From the NCBI RefSeq assembly GCF_014596445.1, contig NZ_MECL01000182.1, positions 32,249-96,248 on the forward strand: DNA of 64,000 nucleotides, in the 5' to 3' direction. Shown here piece after piece: positions 17,230-25,437 of the stretch. The DNA is from Streptomyces sp. CBMA29 (GTDB lineage: Bacteria > Actinomycetota > Actinomycetes > Streptomycetales > Streptomycetaceae). Every line of letters starts with the position of its first letter. Within the stretch, counting starts at the first letter, position 1. Position numbers and translations under genes: made by a program. The notes under the pieces were generated by a model. It was not told the origin of the DNA. It made no database searches and saw only the letters and a program-made list of their open reading frames with translations.

Positions 17230-18669
17230 CTACCAGACCTCCGGCCGCCGCCCCGCCCACGGCCTGGCCCGTTCCAACTGCGCCGACAGCGACACCAGCG
17301 TCGCCTCGTCGCCGTACCGCCCGCCCAGCATCACGCCGATCGGCAGCCCCGCGTCCGTCCAGTGCAGCGGGACGCTGACCGCGGGCTGGCCCGTCGCGTT
17401 GTACAGCGGGGTGAAGGGCGTGAAGGCGGCCATCGCGTCGAATTCGGCCGCCGGGTCCGCGTCGTCGCGTATGCCCCCGACCAGGGCGGGCGGCTGCGCG
17501 AGCGTCGGCGTCAGGATCACGTCGTACGACGTCAGGAGCGCGTCCGCGATGAGCTGGCCGAGCATGCGGAAGACGTAGAGGGCGCCCGCGAAGTCCAGCC
17601 CCGACACCTTGCCGCCCGCCGCCCGCAGATGCCGGGTCAGCGGCATCAGCACGTGCTCCTCGCCCGGCGGGACCGGCCGGGCCGCGGCCATCACCGACCA
17701 GACCGCGTTGAACGCCTGCCGCACCGAGTCGTCCACCGGCAGGGCCATCTCGTCCACGTCGTGGCCCAGTTCGCGCAACAGCCCCGCCGCGCCGTCGAGC
17801 GCGGCCCGGCAGTCGGGGTGCAGCGCGACGCCCGGCACCGGCGGATCCGCGAGCGCCACCACGCGCAGCGGCCCCGGCTCGCGGCGGGCGTGGGAGAGGA
17901 AGGTCTCGCCGGGCGGCAGCGAGGGCGCCCCGTACGGGGCGCCGGGCTCGGGGCCCGCGAGGATGTCGAGCAGCGCCGCCGCGTCGGCGACGGTACGGGC
18001 GATCGGGCCCGACGTACTGAGCCCGCTCACGTCGTGCAGGACGGGACCGCCGCTGACCCGGCCACGGCTCGGTTTTATGCCGAACAGCCCGCAAACCGAG
18101 GCCGGGATACGGATCGAGCCGCCGCCGTCGCTGCCCTGCGCGACCGGCGCGAGGCCGCCCGCCACCGCCGCCCCGGCGCCACCGCTCGAACCGCCCGCCG
18201 ACCGGTCCAGGTCCCAGGGCGTGCGGGCGGGCGGCGCCAGCCGGTTCTCGGTGTAGCAGGGGAGCCCGAACTCGGGGGTGTTGGTCTTGCCGAGCAGGAT
18301 CGTGCCCGCCTTGCGCAGCCGGGCCGCCACATGGTCCTCGGCGTCCGGTACGTGCTCCGCGAAGGCCGCGGAACCGAAGGTGCAGCGCACACCGGCCACC
18401 AGGTTCAGGTCCTTGACCGGCACCGGGACGCCGTGCAGCACGGGCAGTTCGTCGGCCGCGCCCTCGCGCCGCGCGGCCAGCGCCCACGCCTCGGCCTCCG
18501 CGGCCTGCTTGCGGGCGACCTCGGGCGTCACGGTGATGAACGCGCCGAGCGTCGCGTCGAGCCGGTCGATCCGCTCCAGATAGTGCTCGGTCAACTCGAC
18601 CGGCGACACCGCCCCCTCGCGTACCGCCGCCGCCTGCTCCACCGCCGTCAGATCGTGCAACTGGGCCAT
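17230..18669 (-). CDS. Amidase (amidase-signature family)
   Basis: A 479-aa amide hydrolase. The Ser-cisSer-Lys catalytic triad is intact: Lys86 in VPVKDL, the Ser161/162 pair in GGSSGGAG, and nucleophile Ser185 in DGGGSIRIPA. The C-terminal part contains YNATGQPAVSVPL and GLPIGVMLGG, typical of non-GatA amidases acting on small or aromatic amides. It is not a GatCAB subunit: there is no gatC or gatB neighbour, and these C-terminal blocks differ. The ATG at 18669 is preceded by GGGAG. It is divergent from a methyltransferase gene across 389 bases. The substrate is unknown. Confidence 0.92.
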   Translation of the reverse strand: MAQLHDLTAVEQAAAVREGAVSPVELTEHYLERIDRLDATLGAFITVTPEVARKQAAEAEAWALAARREGAADELPVLHGVPVPVKDLNLVAGVRCTFGSAAFAEHVPDAEDHVAARLRKAGTILLGKTNTPEFGLPCYTENRLAPPARTPWDLDRSAGGSSGGAGAAVAGGLAPVAQGSDGGGSIRIPASVCGLFGIKPSRGRVSGGPVLHDVSGLSTSGPIARTVADAAALLDILAGPEPGAPYGAPSLPPGETFLSHARREPGPLRVVALADPPVPGVALHPDCRAALDGAAGLLRELGHDVDEMALPVDDSVRQAFNAVWSVMAAARPVPPGEEHVLMPLTRHLRAAGGKVSGLDFAGALYVFRMLGQLIADALLTSYDVILTPTLAQPPALVGGIRDDADPAAEFDAMAAFTPFTPLYNATGQPAVSVPLHWTDAGLPIGVMLGGRYGDEATLVSLSAQLERARPWAGRRPEVW

Positions 18670-19058
18670 GCCCGCTCCCGCCTTCCGCCGCTCGTACCGC
18701 CGCTCGTACCGCCGTGCGCCACGCGTCGTGCGCCGCGATCCTCGCACTACCGGCGGGTAGCGGCCAGCCCCTCGCCCGACCTGGTCACCCGCCCGGGACC
18801 CGTCACGCCTGATGACCACGGCCGCGGTCTTTCGTCGAGGCGTCGAGGAGTCACGGCGTCCGGTGTCACCGTCACCATGCCGCGACCTGGGCGGTTCCGC
18901 CCGCCGACCGGTGACGGCCGACGCCCCGCGGTCGGCCACTGTCGGCCACTATGGAGCGGAGCCGACGGGCCAAAACGAATGGCACCCGCCCTCCCGATCG
19001 GGGACCATCGCGAAGGCCCCCGCCCGTCTGTGAACGACCAGCACCGCCAAGGAGCCAC
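18670..19058. other. 389-bp divergent intergenic region
   Basis: No convincing gene. It holds a CTACC-GGCG-GGTAG inverted repeat at 18747-18760, upstream of the amidase and possibly an operator. It also has a direct repeat of GTCGGCCACT around 18931-18950, and the AAGGAG ribosome-binding site of the methyltransferase at 19049-19054. Tandem CGCTCGTACCGC repeats occur near 18690-18715. Confidence 0.5.
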
Positions 19059-19802
19059 ATGAGCCTGCGCCACCACGAGATCGCCGAGGCGGACAACCGC
19101 ATCCTCAACCCCCTCAGCCAGGAGAAGCTGCGGCTGCTCGGTGAGATCTGCCGGTTGAAGGAGGGGCAGCGGCACCTCGACCTTGCCTGCGGGAAGGGCG
19201 AGATGCTGGCCGGCTGGGCGAAGCGGTACGGCACGGGCGGTGTCGGGGTCGATCTCAGCGAGGTGTTCCTGACGGCGGCGCGCGAGCGGGCCGCGGAATT
19301 CGGCGTTTCGGAGAGAGTGAGCTTCGAGCGCGGCGACGCCGGGAAATACCAGCCGGAGCCCGCCGCCTTCGACATCGTCTCGTGCCTCGGCGCCACCTGG
19401 ATCGGGGACGGCCTCGCGGGCACGATCGACCTGCTGCGGCCCGCCCTGCGCCCCGGCGGGCTGATGCTGATCGGCGAGCCGTACTGGAACGAGACACCGC
19501 CGGAGGAGGCGTACGAGGCCCTCGGCGCCGAGCCGGACGACTTCGCGTCGCTCGGCGGCACCCTGGACCGCTTCGAGGCGGCGGGCGTCGACCTGGTCGA
19601 AATGGTGCTGGCCGACGGCGACAGCTGGGACCGTTACTACGCGCCCCAGTGGTTCGCGATCTCCGAATGGCTCCGCCGCACCCCCGCCGACCACCCCGAC
19701 GTACCGGCCATGCGCGAATTCCTCGACCACCAGCGGCGCGGCCATCTCGCCTACGGCAAGCGCTACTTCGGCTGGGGCGTCTTCATCCTGCGCCCCCGCT
19801 GA
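19059..19802 (+). CDS. Class I SAM-dependent methyltransferase
   Basis: A 247-aa cytosolic methyltransferase. Motif I is HLDLACGKGEMLAGWA (about residue 41-56), the post-I acidic residue is in GVDLSEVFL, and post-motif DIVSCLGATWIG and LRPGGLMLIGEPYW follow. The start has an AAGGAG ribosome-binding site 5 bases upstream. The last codons and the stop lie inside a 20-bp exact tandem duplication (19791-19830). The substrate is unknown, and no pathway neighbour helps. Confidence 0.88.
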   Translation: MSLRHHEIAEADNRILNPLSQEKLRLLGEICRLKEGQRHLDLACGKGEMLAGWAKRYGTGGVGVDLSEVFLTAARERAAEFGVSERVSFERGDAGKYQPEPAAFDIVSCLGATWIGDGLAGTIDLLRPALRPGGLMLIGEPYWNETPPEEAYEALGAEPDDFASLGGTLDRFEAAGVDLVEMVLADGDSWDRYYAPQWFAISEWLRRTPADHPDVPAMREFLDHQRRGHLAYGKRYFGWGVFILRPR

Positions 19803-19830
19803 CCCCTGCGCGCCCCCGCTGACCCCTGCG
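19791..19830. repeat. Exact 20-bp tandem duplication spanning a stop codon
   Basis: A 20-base unit (CGCCCCCGCTGACCCCTGCG) occurs twice back to back. The first copy carries the methyltransferase stop codon (TGA at 19800-19802) and the second reproduces it downstream. Degenerate copies (CCCCCGCCGACC) follow to about 19870. Confidence 0.85.
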
Positions 19831-19965
19831 CCCCCGCCGACCGCGCGCGCCCCCCGCCGACCCCTGCGCGGGATGTGCGGGAAGTGAAAAGCTGACGCAT
19901 GTTCATCTTCCGGGGAGGGCGTACCGGCGGTAACGTCCGGGGACTGGTATCCGGAAGGAGCAGAC

Positions 19966-22740
19966 ATGCCGCTGCGGACCCCACGACGGATCGGCAAGCT
20001 GGGCAGGATCGGCAAGTGGAGAACGGCGACAGCCGCGGCGCTGCTGGCGCTCGGGGCCACCTTGGTGGCCCCGTTGCCGCTGGCGGCGCAGGCCGCGGAC
20101 AACTCGGGCGACTACTGCGCGGGACAGTGCTCGGACATTCTGCCGCCGGGCGAGAACGGCAACGCCACGCTCGCGGACATTCTGGCGAACAAGGTGCTCG
20201 GGACACGCCCCGCGCACACCTCTGACCAGCTCGGACCGTATTCGTCGCTCGCCGACGGATACCCGGGGCTGACCGACGCGACCCTCGGCAACTTCTTCAA
20301 CAGTTCGTCCTTCGGCGTCCCTTCGGGCCAGGTCGCCTCGGTGATCAGCCCGCGCTCGGACGTGACGATCACCCGCGACAAGGCGACCGGCGTCCCCCAC
20401 ATCAAGGGCACGACCAGGCAGGGCACGGAGTACGGCGCCGGATACGCGGCGGCGCAGGACCGGTTGTGGCTGATGGACCTCTTCCGGCACGTCGGACGCG
20501 GCGAACTGTCGTCGTTCGCGGGCGGCGCGGCGGCCAACCGCGGCCTGGAGCAGGAGTTCTGGCGGCAGGCCCCGTACACCGAGGCCGACCTCCAGGACCA
20601 GGTCACCCGGCTGGCGAACAGCGGCGGCGCCCGCGGCCAGCAGGCGCTCGCCGACGCGCAGGCGTACGTCGACGGCATCAACGCCTACATCACGCAGTCC
20701 AAGAACGGCCGTTACTTCCCCGGCGAGTACGTCCTCACCGGGCACGTGAACGCGATCACCAACGCGGGCACGATCGACCCGTTCCAGCTCACCGACCTGA
20801 TCGCGCTCGCCTCGGTGATCGGCGCGCTGTTCGGCACCGGCGGCGGCGGAGAGGTGGAGTCCGCGCTGTCGCTGCTGGCCGCGCAGCAGAAGTACGGGGT
20901 CACCGAGGGCACCAAGGTCTGGGAGTCCTTCCGCGAGCGGGACGACCCCGAGGCCACGCCCACCGTGCACGACGGCAGCAGCTTCCCGTACGCCGGCAAG
21001 CCCGCGCAGGCCAAGGGCCAGGCGCTGCCCGACGCGGGCTCCGTCGTACCGGAACCGCTGGTCTACGACGCGACCGGCGGCGCGAGGCAGGCCACCACCA
21101 AGAGCCCCGGAGTGCTGCCGAGCAACCTCTTCTCCGGCGACGCCACGAAGAAGGGCATGTCCAACGCCCTCGTGGTCAGCGGCGCGCACACCGCCAGCGG
21201 CCACCCGGTCGCCGTCTTCGGTCCGCAAACCGGCTATTTCGCGCCACAGTTGCTGATGCTCCAGGAGTTGCAGGGCCCTGGCCTCAGCGCGCGCGGCGCC
21301 TCCTTCGCGGGCCTGGGCATGTACGTGGAACTCGGCCGCGGCCAGGACTACGCCTGGAGCGCGACCTCCGCGAGCCAGGACGTCACCGACACCTACGCAG
21401 TGGAGCTGTGCCAGGACTCCACGCACTACGTGCTGCACGGCGCGTGCGTGCCGATGGAGAAGCTGGAACGCACCAACTCCTGGTCGCCGACCGTCGCCGA
21501 CTCCACGGCGGCGGGCTCGTACCGCATGCAGGTCTGGCGCACGGCGTACGGCCCGGTGCAGTACCGGGCGAACGTCGGCGGCAAGGCCGTCGCCTATACG
21601 GCGCTGCGCAGTTCCTACCGGCACGAGGCCGACTCGATCCTGGGCTTCCAGGAGCTGAACGACCCCGGTTTCGTGCACGACGCCGCCTCCTTCCAGCGGG
21701 CGACGCAGGACATCAACTACACCTTCAACTGGTTCTACGCGGACTCCCAGCACACCGCGTACTACAACAGCGGCACCAACCCGGTCAGGGCGGACGGTGT
21801 GGACCCGTCGTTCCCGGTGTGGGCGCAAAGCGCCTACGACTGGCGCGGCTGGGACCCGGTGACCAACACCGCCTCCTACACCCCGCCCGCGCAGCATCCG
21901 CAGTCCGTCGACCAGGACTACTACGTGTCGTGGAACAACAAGCAGGCCAAGGGGTACACCTCGGCGGGCTTCGGCAACGGCTCCGTGCACCGCGCCGACC
22001 TGCTGGAGGACCGGGTGAAGGCGCTCACCCAGGCGGGCGGCGTCACCCGCGCCGCGCTCACCAAGGCCATGGCGGACGCGGCGCTCACCGACCTGCGCGG
22101 TGAGGACGTTCTGCCCGACCTGCTCCAGGTGATCAACAGCGCACCGGTCACCGATCCCCAGGAGGCCACCGCCGTACAGCAGTTGGAGGCGTGGAGCACG
22201 GCGGGCACCAAGCGGCACGAGACCTCGCCCGGCTCGCACACGTACGCCAACGCGGACGCGGTACGGGTGATGGACGCGTGGTGGCCGCTGCTGATCGCGG
22301 GCGAGTTCCAGCCCGGCCTCGGCAGCGACCTCTACAACGCGCTGGCCGCGAACCTCGCGATCGACGAGTCGCCGTCCGCGGGACACGGGCCGACCGGCGC
22401 GCACGCGGGCAGCGCCTTCCAGTACGGCTGGTGGTCGTACGCCGACAAGGATCTGCGCAAGGTGCTCGGCAAGCCGGTGCAGGGCGCGCTCGACCAGACG
22501 TACTGCGGTGGCGGCCAACTGACCGCCTGCCGGGACATGGTGCTGTCCACACTGAAGCAGGCGGCGGCCGTCCCGGCGGCCACCGTCTACCCGGCCGACG
22601 ACAGCGGCTGCTCCGCCGGTGACCAGTGGTGCGCCGACTCGATCGTCCAGCGTCCGCTGGGCGGTGTCACGGACGACCGGATCGCGTGGCAGAACCGGCC
22701 CACCTTCCAGCAGGTGGTGGAATTCCCTTCGCACAGGTGA
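19966..22740 (+). CDS. Secreted penicillin acylase-family N-terminal nucleophile hydrolase
   Basis: A 924-aa precursor with a Sec-type signal peptide (basic n-region, hydrophobic stretch TAAALLALGATLVAP, probable cleavage after AAQA near residue 43). The family processes itself into alpha and beta chains. The new N-terminal nucleophile is expected at Ser399 in KKGMSNALVVSG, matching the Ser-Asn start of beta chains. Conserved blocks include GVPHIKGTT, GAGYAAAQDRLWLMD and GPQTGYFAPQ. Likely chemistry is extracellular hydrolysis of amides, such as acylated homoserine lactones, lipopeptides or penicillin-like compounds. The ATG follows GGAAGGAG. The gene stands alone, bounded downstream by a hairpin. 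Confidence 0.93.
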   Translation: MPLRTPRRIGKLGRIGKWRTATAAALLALGATLVAPLPLAAQAADNSGDYCAGQCSDILPPGENGNATLADILANKVLGTRPAHTSDQLGPYSSLADGYPGLTDATLGNFFNSSSFGVPSGQVASVISPRSDVTITRDKATGVPHIKGTTRQGTEYGAGYAAAQDRLWLMDLFRHVGRGELSSFAGGAAANRGLEQEFWRQAPYTEADLQDQVTRLANSGGARGQQALADAQAYVDGINAYITQSKNGRYFPGEYVLTGHVNAITNAGTIDPFQLTDLIALASVIGALFGTGGGGEVESALSLLAAQQKYGVTEGTKVWESFRERDDPEATPTVHDGSSFPYAGKPAQAKGQALPDAGSVVPEPLVYDATGGARQATTKSPGVLPSNLFSGDATKKGMSNALVVSGAHTASGHPVAVFGPQTGYFAPQLLMLQELQGPGLSARGASFAGLGMYVELGRGQDYAWSATSASQDVTDTYAVELCQDSTHYVLHGACVPMEKLERTNSWSPTVADSTAAGSYRMQVWRTAYGPVQYRANVGGKAVAYTALRSSYRHEADSILGFQELNDPGFVHDAASFQRATQDINYTFNWFYADSQHTAYYNSGTNPVRADGVDPSFPVWAQSAYDWRGWDPVTNTASYTPPAQHPQSVDQDYYVSWNNKQAKGYTSAGFGNGSVHRADLLEDRVKALTQAGGVTRAALTKAMADAALTDLRGEDVLPDLLQVINSAPVTDPQEATAVQQLEAWSTAGTKRHETSPGSHTYANADAVRVMDAWWPLLIAGEFQPGLGSDLYNALAANLAIDESPSAGHGPTGAHAGSAFQYGWWSYADKDLRKVLGKPVQGALDQTYCGGGQLTACRDMVLSTLKQAAAVPAATVYPADDSGCSAGDQWCADSIVQRPLGGVTDDRIAWQNRPTFQQVVEFPSHR

Positions 22741-22746
22741 CAAGTC

Positions 22747-22772
22747 CCGCTCAGGAGTGAGCTCTTGAGCGG
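22747..22772. terminator. Bidirectional hairpin between convergent genes
   Basis: An 11-bp stem (CCGCTCAGGAG pairing with CTCTTGAGCGG, one G-T wobble) with a 4-base TGAG loop, located 6 bases after the acylase stop and 29 bases from the stop of the convergent hydrolase. It is a good candidate for an intrinsic terminator without a U-tract. Confidence 0.7.
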
Positions 22773-22800
22773 TTCGCGGTGACAGTCGCGGGCCGGGTCC

Positions 22801-24282
22801 TCAGCCGGGGATCCGGCCCGCGGCGCGCAGCACCAGGCGGGCCAGCTCCTCGTGGCAGATGTCGCTGTGCGCGCCGGACGGCGGGCCGCCCGAGCACACC
22901 ACCGCGGACGCGTCCACGCTCACGCAGCCGGTCCTAGGCAGCTCACCGGCCAGGGCCCGCTCCAGGGTCAACTCCGGTGCGCCGTACAGGGCTTGGAAGC
23001 CGTCGTGGCCCAGCGCGCCCCAGCGTTCGCCGAAGCCGAGCAGATCCGCCCCCGCGTGGGCGATGTCACCCAGCAGCGACTCGTCCTCGCCTGCGAGCCG
23101 CGAGGCCAGCGGGTAGAACACGCCGAGCGCCTGGTCGTGCCGCGAATGGCAGGCCACCAGGGGCCCGGTGACCCGCTGTTGCCTGCCGTGCAGCGCCCCG
23201 CCCCGCGCGTCGAAGGGCTGCGGGCCGCTGAACGCGTAGTGCGAGAGGGCCCCTTGGAGCAGGGTCACCGACGAGACCCGGAGAGTGGGCGGCATGCCGT
23301 CCAGCGCGAAGGACACCAGCCGCGCGCCGAAGCTGTGCCCGATCAGATGGACCCGGACCGAGGGCGCCCTGCGCGCCAGCACCCCGAGCAGCGGCCCGAG
23401 CCCGCGCTGCCCGACGGTCCCCGCGCGCCGCTTCATCGCGTAGTACGTGGCCTGCCGCAGCAACTCCTTGGCCCCGTCCCACACGCGCTGGCCGAGCCCG
23501 CCGAACAGCGCCTCGCCGGAGGCCGGTGGGCCTGGTGGGGCCGGGGTGACCTCGGCGCCCGCTGTCGCCAGGGCGTCGGCCAGCGAGAGGCAGGTGGTGA
23601 CGGGATCCTGGGTGAACAGGAGTGGCTCGGCGCCGGACGCGGTGCCCATGTCCTCGGCGATGAGGTTCTGGGCGGCGCCGCCTTGGGCGTTGGGCCCCTG
23701 TGCGGCGGGCGCGGCGCCCGGACTCGGCGGCAGTCCGGTGAGGGTACGGACCAGCGCGGCGAATTCGTCCAGCCGTTCGGGCGCCGCCGGCCGCTGGGCC
23801 AGCAGTTCCGCGATCCGGTCGAGCGTCGGTCCGCTGCCGGGGAAGACGTCGCCGAGTGCGGCCTTGGTCAGGGGGTCGAGCGCGGTCCTGGTCAGGGGGT
23901 CGAGCGCGGTGCCTGACGCGGCGGCGCCGTCCGTCACGGGCGCGGCGAGCGTCGGGGAGGTGCGCGGGAAGTCGGTGCGCGGGAAGTCGGGGATGGGCTC
24001 GTCGCTGAAGCGCATCGACGGCCAGTGCACGCCGACGTAGCCGAAGCGGAGGTCCGGCGCGGTGGCCAGCAAGCCGGGGAAGTAGCCGAAGAAGCCGTCG
24101 TAGAGCGCGGACGCGGTGGCGATGTCGTTGTTCCAGCCGTGCGAGAAGACCACCAGATCGGTCCGGTCCCCGACCGCTTCCAGCAGCGCGTCCCGCTGCC
24201 GGGGGTCGGGGTCGCCGTCCGCGTCGAAGGTCAGGTCCCAGTACGGCCGGACGCTGGTCACTGAGGTGCTGGTCACGGCCAT
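22801..24282 (-). CDS. Alpha/beta hydrolase (large, GHSFG serine hydrolase)
   Basis: A 493-aa serine hydrolase. An N-terminal strand DLVVFSHGWNND (oxyanion region) precedes the nucleophile elbow LIGHSFGARL (Ser317). A later acidic/His region, CHSRHDQALGVFYP, can supply the remaining triad members. There is no signal peptide and no clear transmembrane segment. Residues about 100-130 contain two fresh in-frame tandem duplications (DFPRT twice, ALDPLTRT/ALDPLTKA), and the 130-240 region is a low-complexity linker. The ATG at 24282 follows AGGGGGG; the longer reading to 24378 lacks support. The substrate is unknown. Confidence 0.82.
   Translation of the reverse strand: MAVTSTSVTSVRPYWDLTFDADGDPDPRQRDALLEAVGDRTDLVVFSHGWNNDIATASALYDGFFGYFPGLLATAPDLRFGYVGVHWPSMRFSDEPIPDFPRTDFPRTSPTLAAPVTDGAAASGTALDPLTRTALDPLTKAALGDVFPGSGPTLDRIAELLAQRPAAPERLDEFAALVRTLTGLPPSPGAAPAAQGPNAQGGAAQNLIAEDMGTASGAEPLLFTQDPVTTCLSLADALATAGAEVTPAPPGPPASGEALFGGLGQRVWDGAKELLRQATYYAMKRRAGTVGQRGLGPLLGVLARRAPSVRVHLIGHSFGARLVSFALDGMPPTLRVSSVTLLQGALSHYAFSGPQPFDARGGALHGRQQRVTGPLVACHSRHDQALGVFYPLASRLAGEDESLLGDIAHAGADLLGFGERWGALGHDGFQALYGAPELTLERALAGELPRTGCVSVDASAVVCSGGPPSGAHSDICHEELARLVLRAAGRIPG
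23864..23910. repeat. 24-bp in-frame tandem duplication inside the hydrolase gene
   Basis: The unit TGGTCAGGGGGTCGAGCGCGGT is present at about 23865-23886 and 23889-23910 (period 24). A second short tandem repeat of period 15 lies at about 23960-23989. Both preserve the reading frame. Confidence 0.8.
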
Positions 24283-24445
24283 GGCGCCCCCCTGGAAATA
24301 CGCCGTGATGGTGCGGTTCGCCCGCATCATCCCGACAGGGCCCGGTGTCGTCCATCCCCCGGACGGCTGAATACGCACCGGCTACGTACGCGGCGCGCGG
24401 CCGGGAGCACCGCTCCGGCGTCCCGGGCACGCCTCCGGCGCCCGG

Positions 24446-24483
24446 TCCGGTACTACCGGATTGCGTGACCGACCGCTTAGTAT
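24446..24483. promoter_or_regulatory. Operator region of the SDR/acyl-CoA synthetase operon
   Basis: A perfect 15-bp palindrome TCCGGTA-C-TACCGGA at 24446-24460 is followed by GACCGCTTAGTAT at 24471-24483. The second element is identical to the one upstream of the KstR2-like TetR (15816-15828). Both sit 50-90 bases before the SDR start. Confidence 0.7.
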
Positions 24484-24534
24484 GCGAAGGAGTCGAGCCG
24501 ATCCGAGCCGAGTCGAGTCGAAGGAGACACGATC

Positions 24535-25437
24535 GTGGTCGTGGAAGCAGTGCGCGGCGCCCGGGTGGTCGTCACCGGGGCGGGCGGCGGCATCGGAGCC
24601 GCCCTCGCCCGCAGATTCGCCGCCGAGGGCGCCCGGGTCGTGGTGAACGACCTGGACGCGGACGCCGCCCGCGCGGTCGCCGACGAGATCGGCGCGGCCG
24701 TCGTCCCCGGCGACGCGTCGGGCATCGTGCCCGCCGCCCGCACCGCGCTCGGCGGCGGCGTCGACATCTTCTGCGCCAACGCCGGGGTCGGCACCGGCGG
24801 CGGCCCCGAGGCGGACGACGCCGCCTGGGAGCTGGCCTGGGACGTCAACGTCATGAGCCACGTCCGCGCCGCCCGCGCCCTGCTCCCCGAATGGCTGGAG
24901 CGCGGGCAGGGCCGTTTCGTGTCCACCGTCTCGGCGGCCGGACTGCTGACGATGATCGGCGCGGCCCCGTACTCGGTCACCAAGCACGGCGCGCTCGCCT
25001 TCGCCGAATGGCTCTCGCTCACCTACCGGCACCGCGGCGTCCATGTGCACGCGGTGTGCCCGCAGGGCGTGCGGACCGCGATGCTCCGCTCCACCGGGGT
25101 CGCGGGCGACCTCGTGCTCGCGCCGAACGCCATCGAGCCCGAGGACGTCGCCCAGGCGGTGCTCGACGGCATCGCGGCCGACCGCTTCCTGATCCTGCCG
25201 CACCCCGAGGTCGCCGGTTATTACGCGGCCCGCGCCGCGGAACCCGGCCGCTGGCTCCGCGGCATGAACAAACTCCAGCGCAGCTACGAGGAGTTGCGGG
25301 CGAAGGAAGCGGGACAGGCCGAGGACACCGGGGTGGCCGGGCAGGCCGAGGACACCGGGAAAGCCGAGGACACCGGTAAGACCGGACAGGCCACGGAATC
25401 CGCCACCACCCCCGCGCGGGAAGGGGAACCGGCATGA
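24535..25437 (+). CDS. Short-chain dehydrogenase/reductase (SDR)
   Basis: A 300-aa NAD(P)-dependent oxidoreductase. The cofactor motif is TGAGGGIG, followed by the acidic VNDLDAD typical of NAD preference, the CANAGVG motif, and catalytic Ser/Tyr/Lys in VSAAG and YSVTK. The C-terminal 35 residues are a repetitive tail (AGQAEDTG and KAEDTG repeats) beyond the normal SDR fold, apparently from slippage expansion. The GTG at 24535 follows a GGAGACACG ribosome-binding site. Its stop overlaps the next start in an ATGA, coupling it to the acyl-CoA synthetase. Together they probably act in beta-oxidation-like catabolism. Confidence 0.92.
   Translation: MVVEAVRGARVVVTGAGGGIGAALARRFAAEGARVVVNDLDADAARAVADEIGAAVVPGDASGIVPAARTALGGGVDIFCANAGVGTGGGPEADDAAWELAWDVNVMSHVRAARALLPEWLERGQGRFVSTVSAAGLLTMIGAAPYSVTKHGALAFAEWLSLTYRHRGVHVHAVCPQGVRTAMLRSTGVAGDLVLAPNAIEPEDVAQAVLDGIAADRFLILPHPEVAGYYAARAAEPGRWLRGMNKLQRSYEELRAKEAGQAEDTGVAGQAEDTGKAEDTGKTGQATESATTPAREGEPA

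Noticed and set aside
19903..22743. A 946-residue minus-strand frame over the acylase gene
   Set aside because: No domain is recognisable; the codon-position pattern and known motifs favour the plus-strand acylase.
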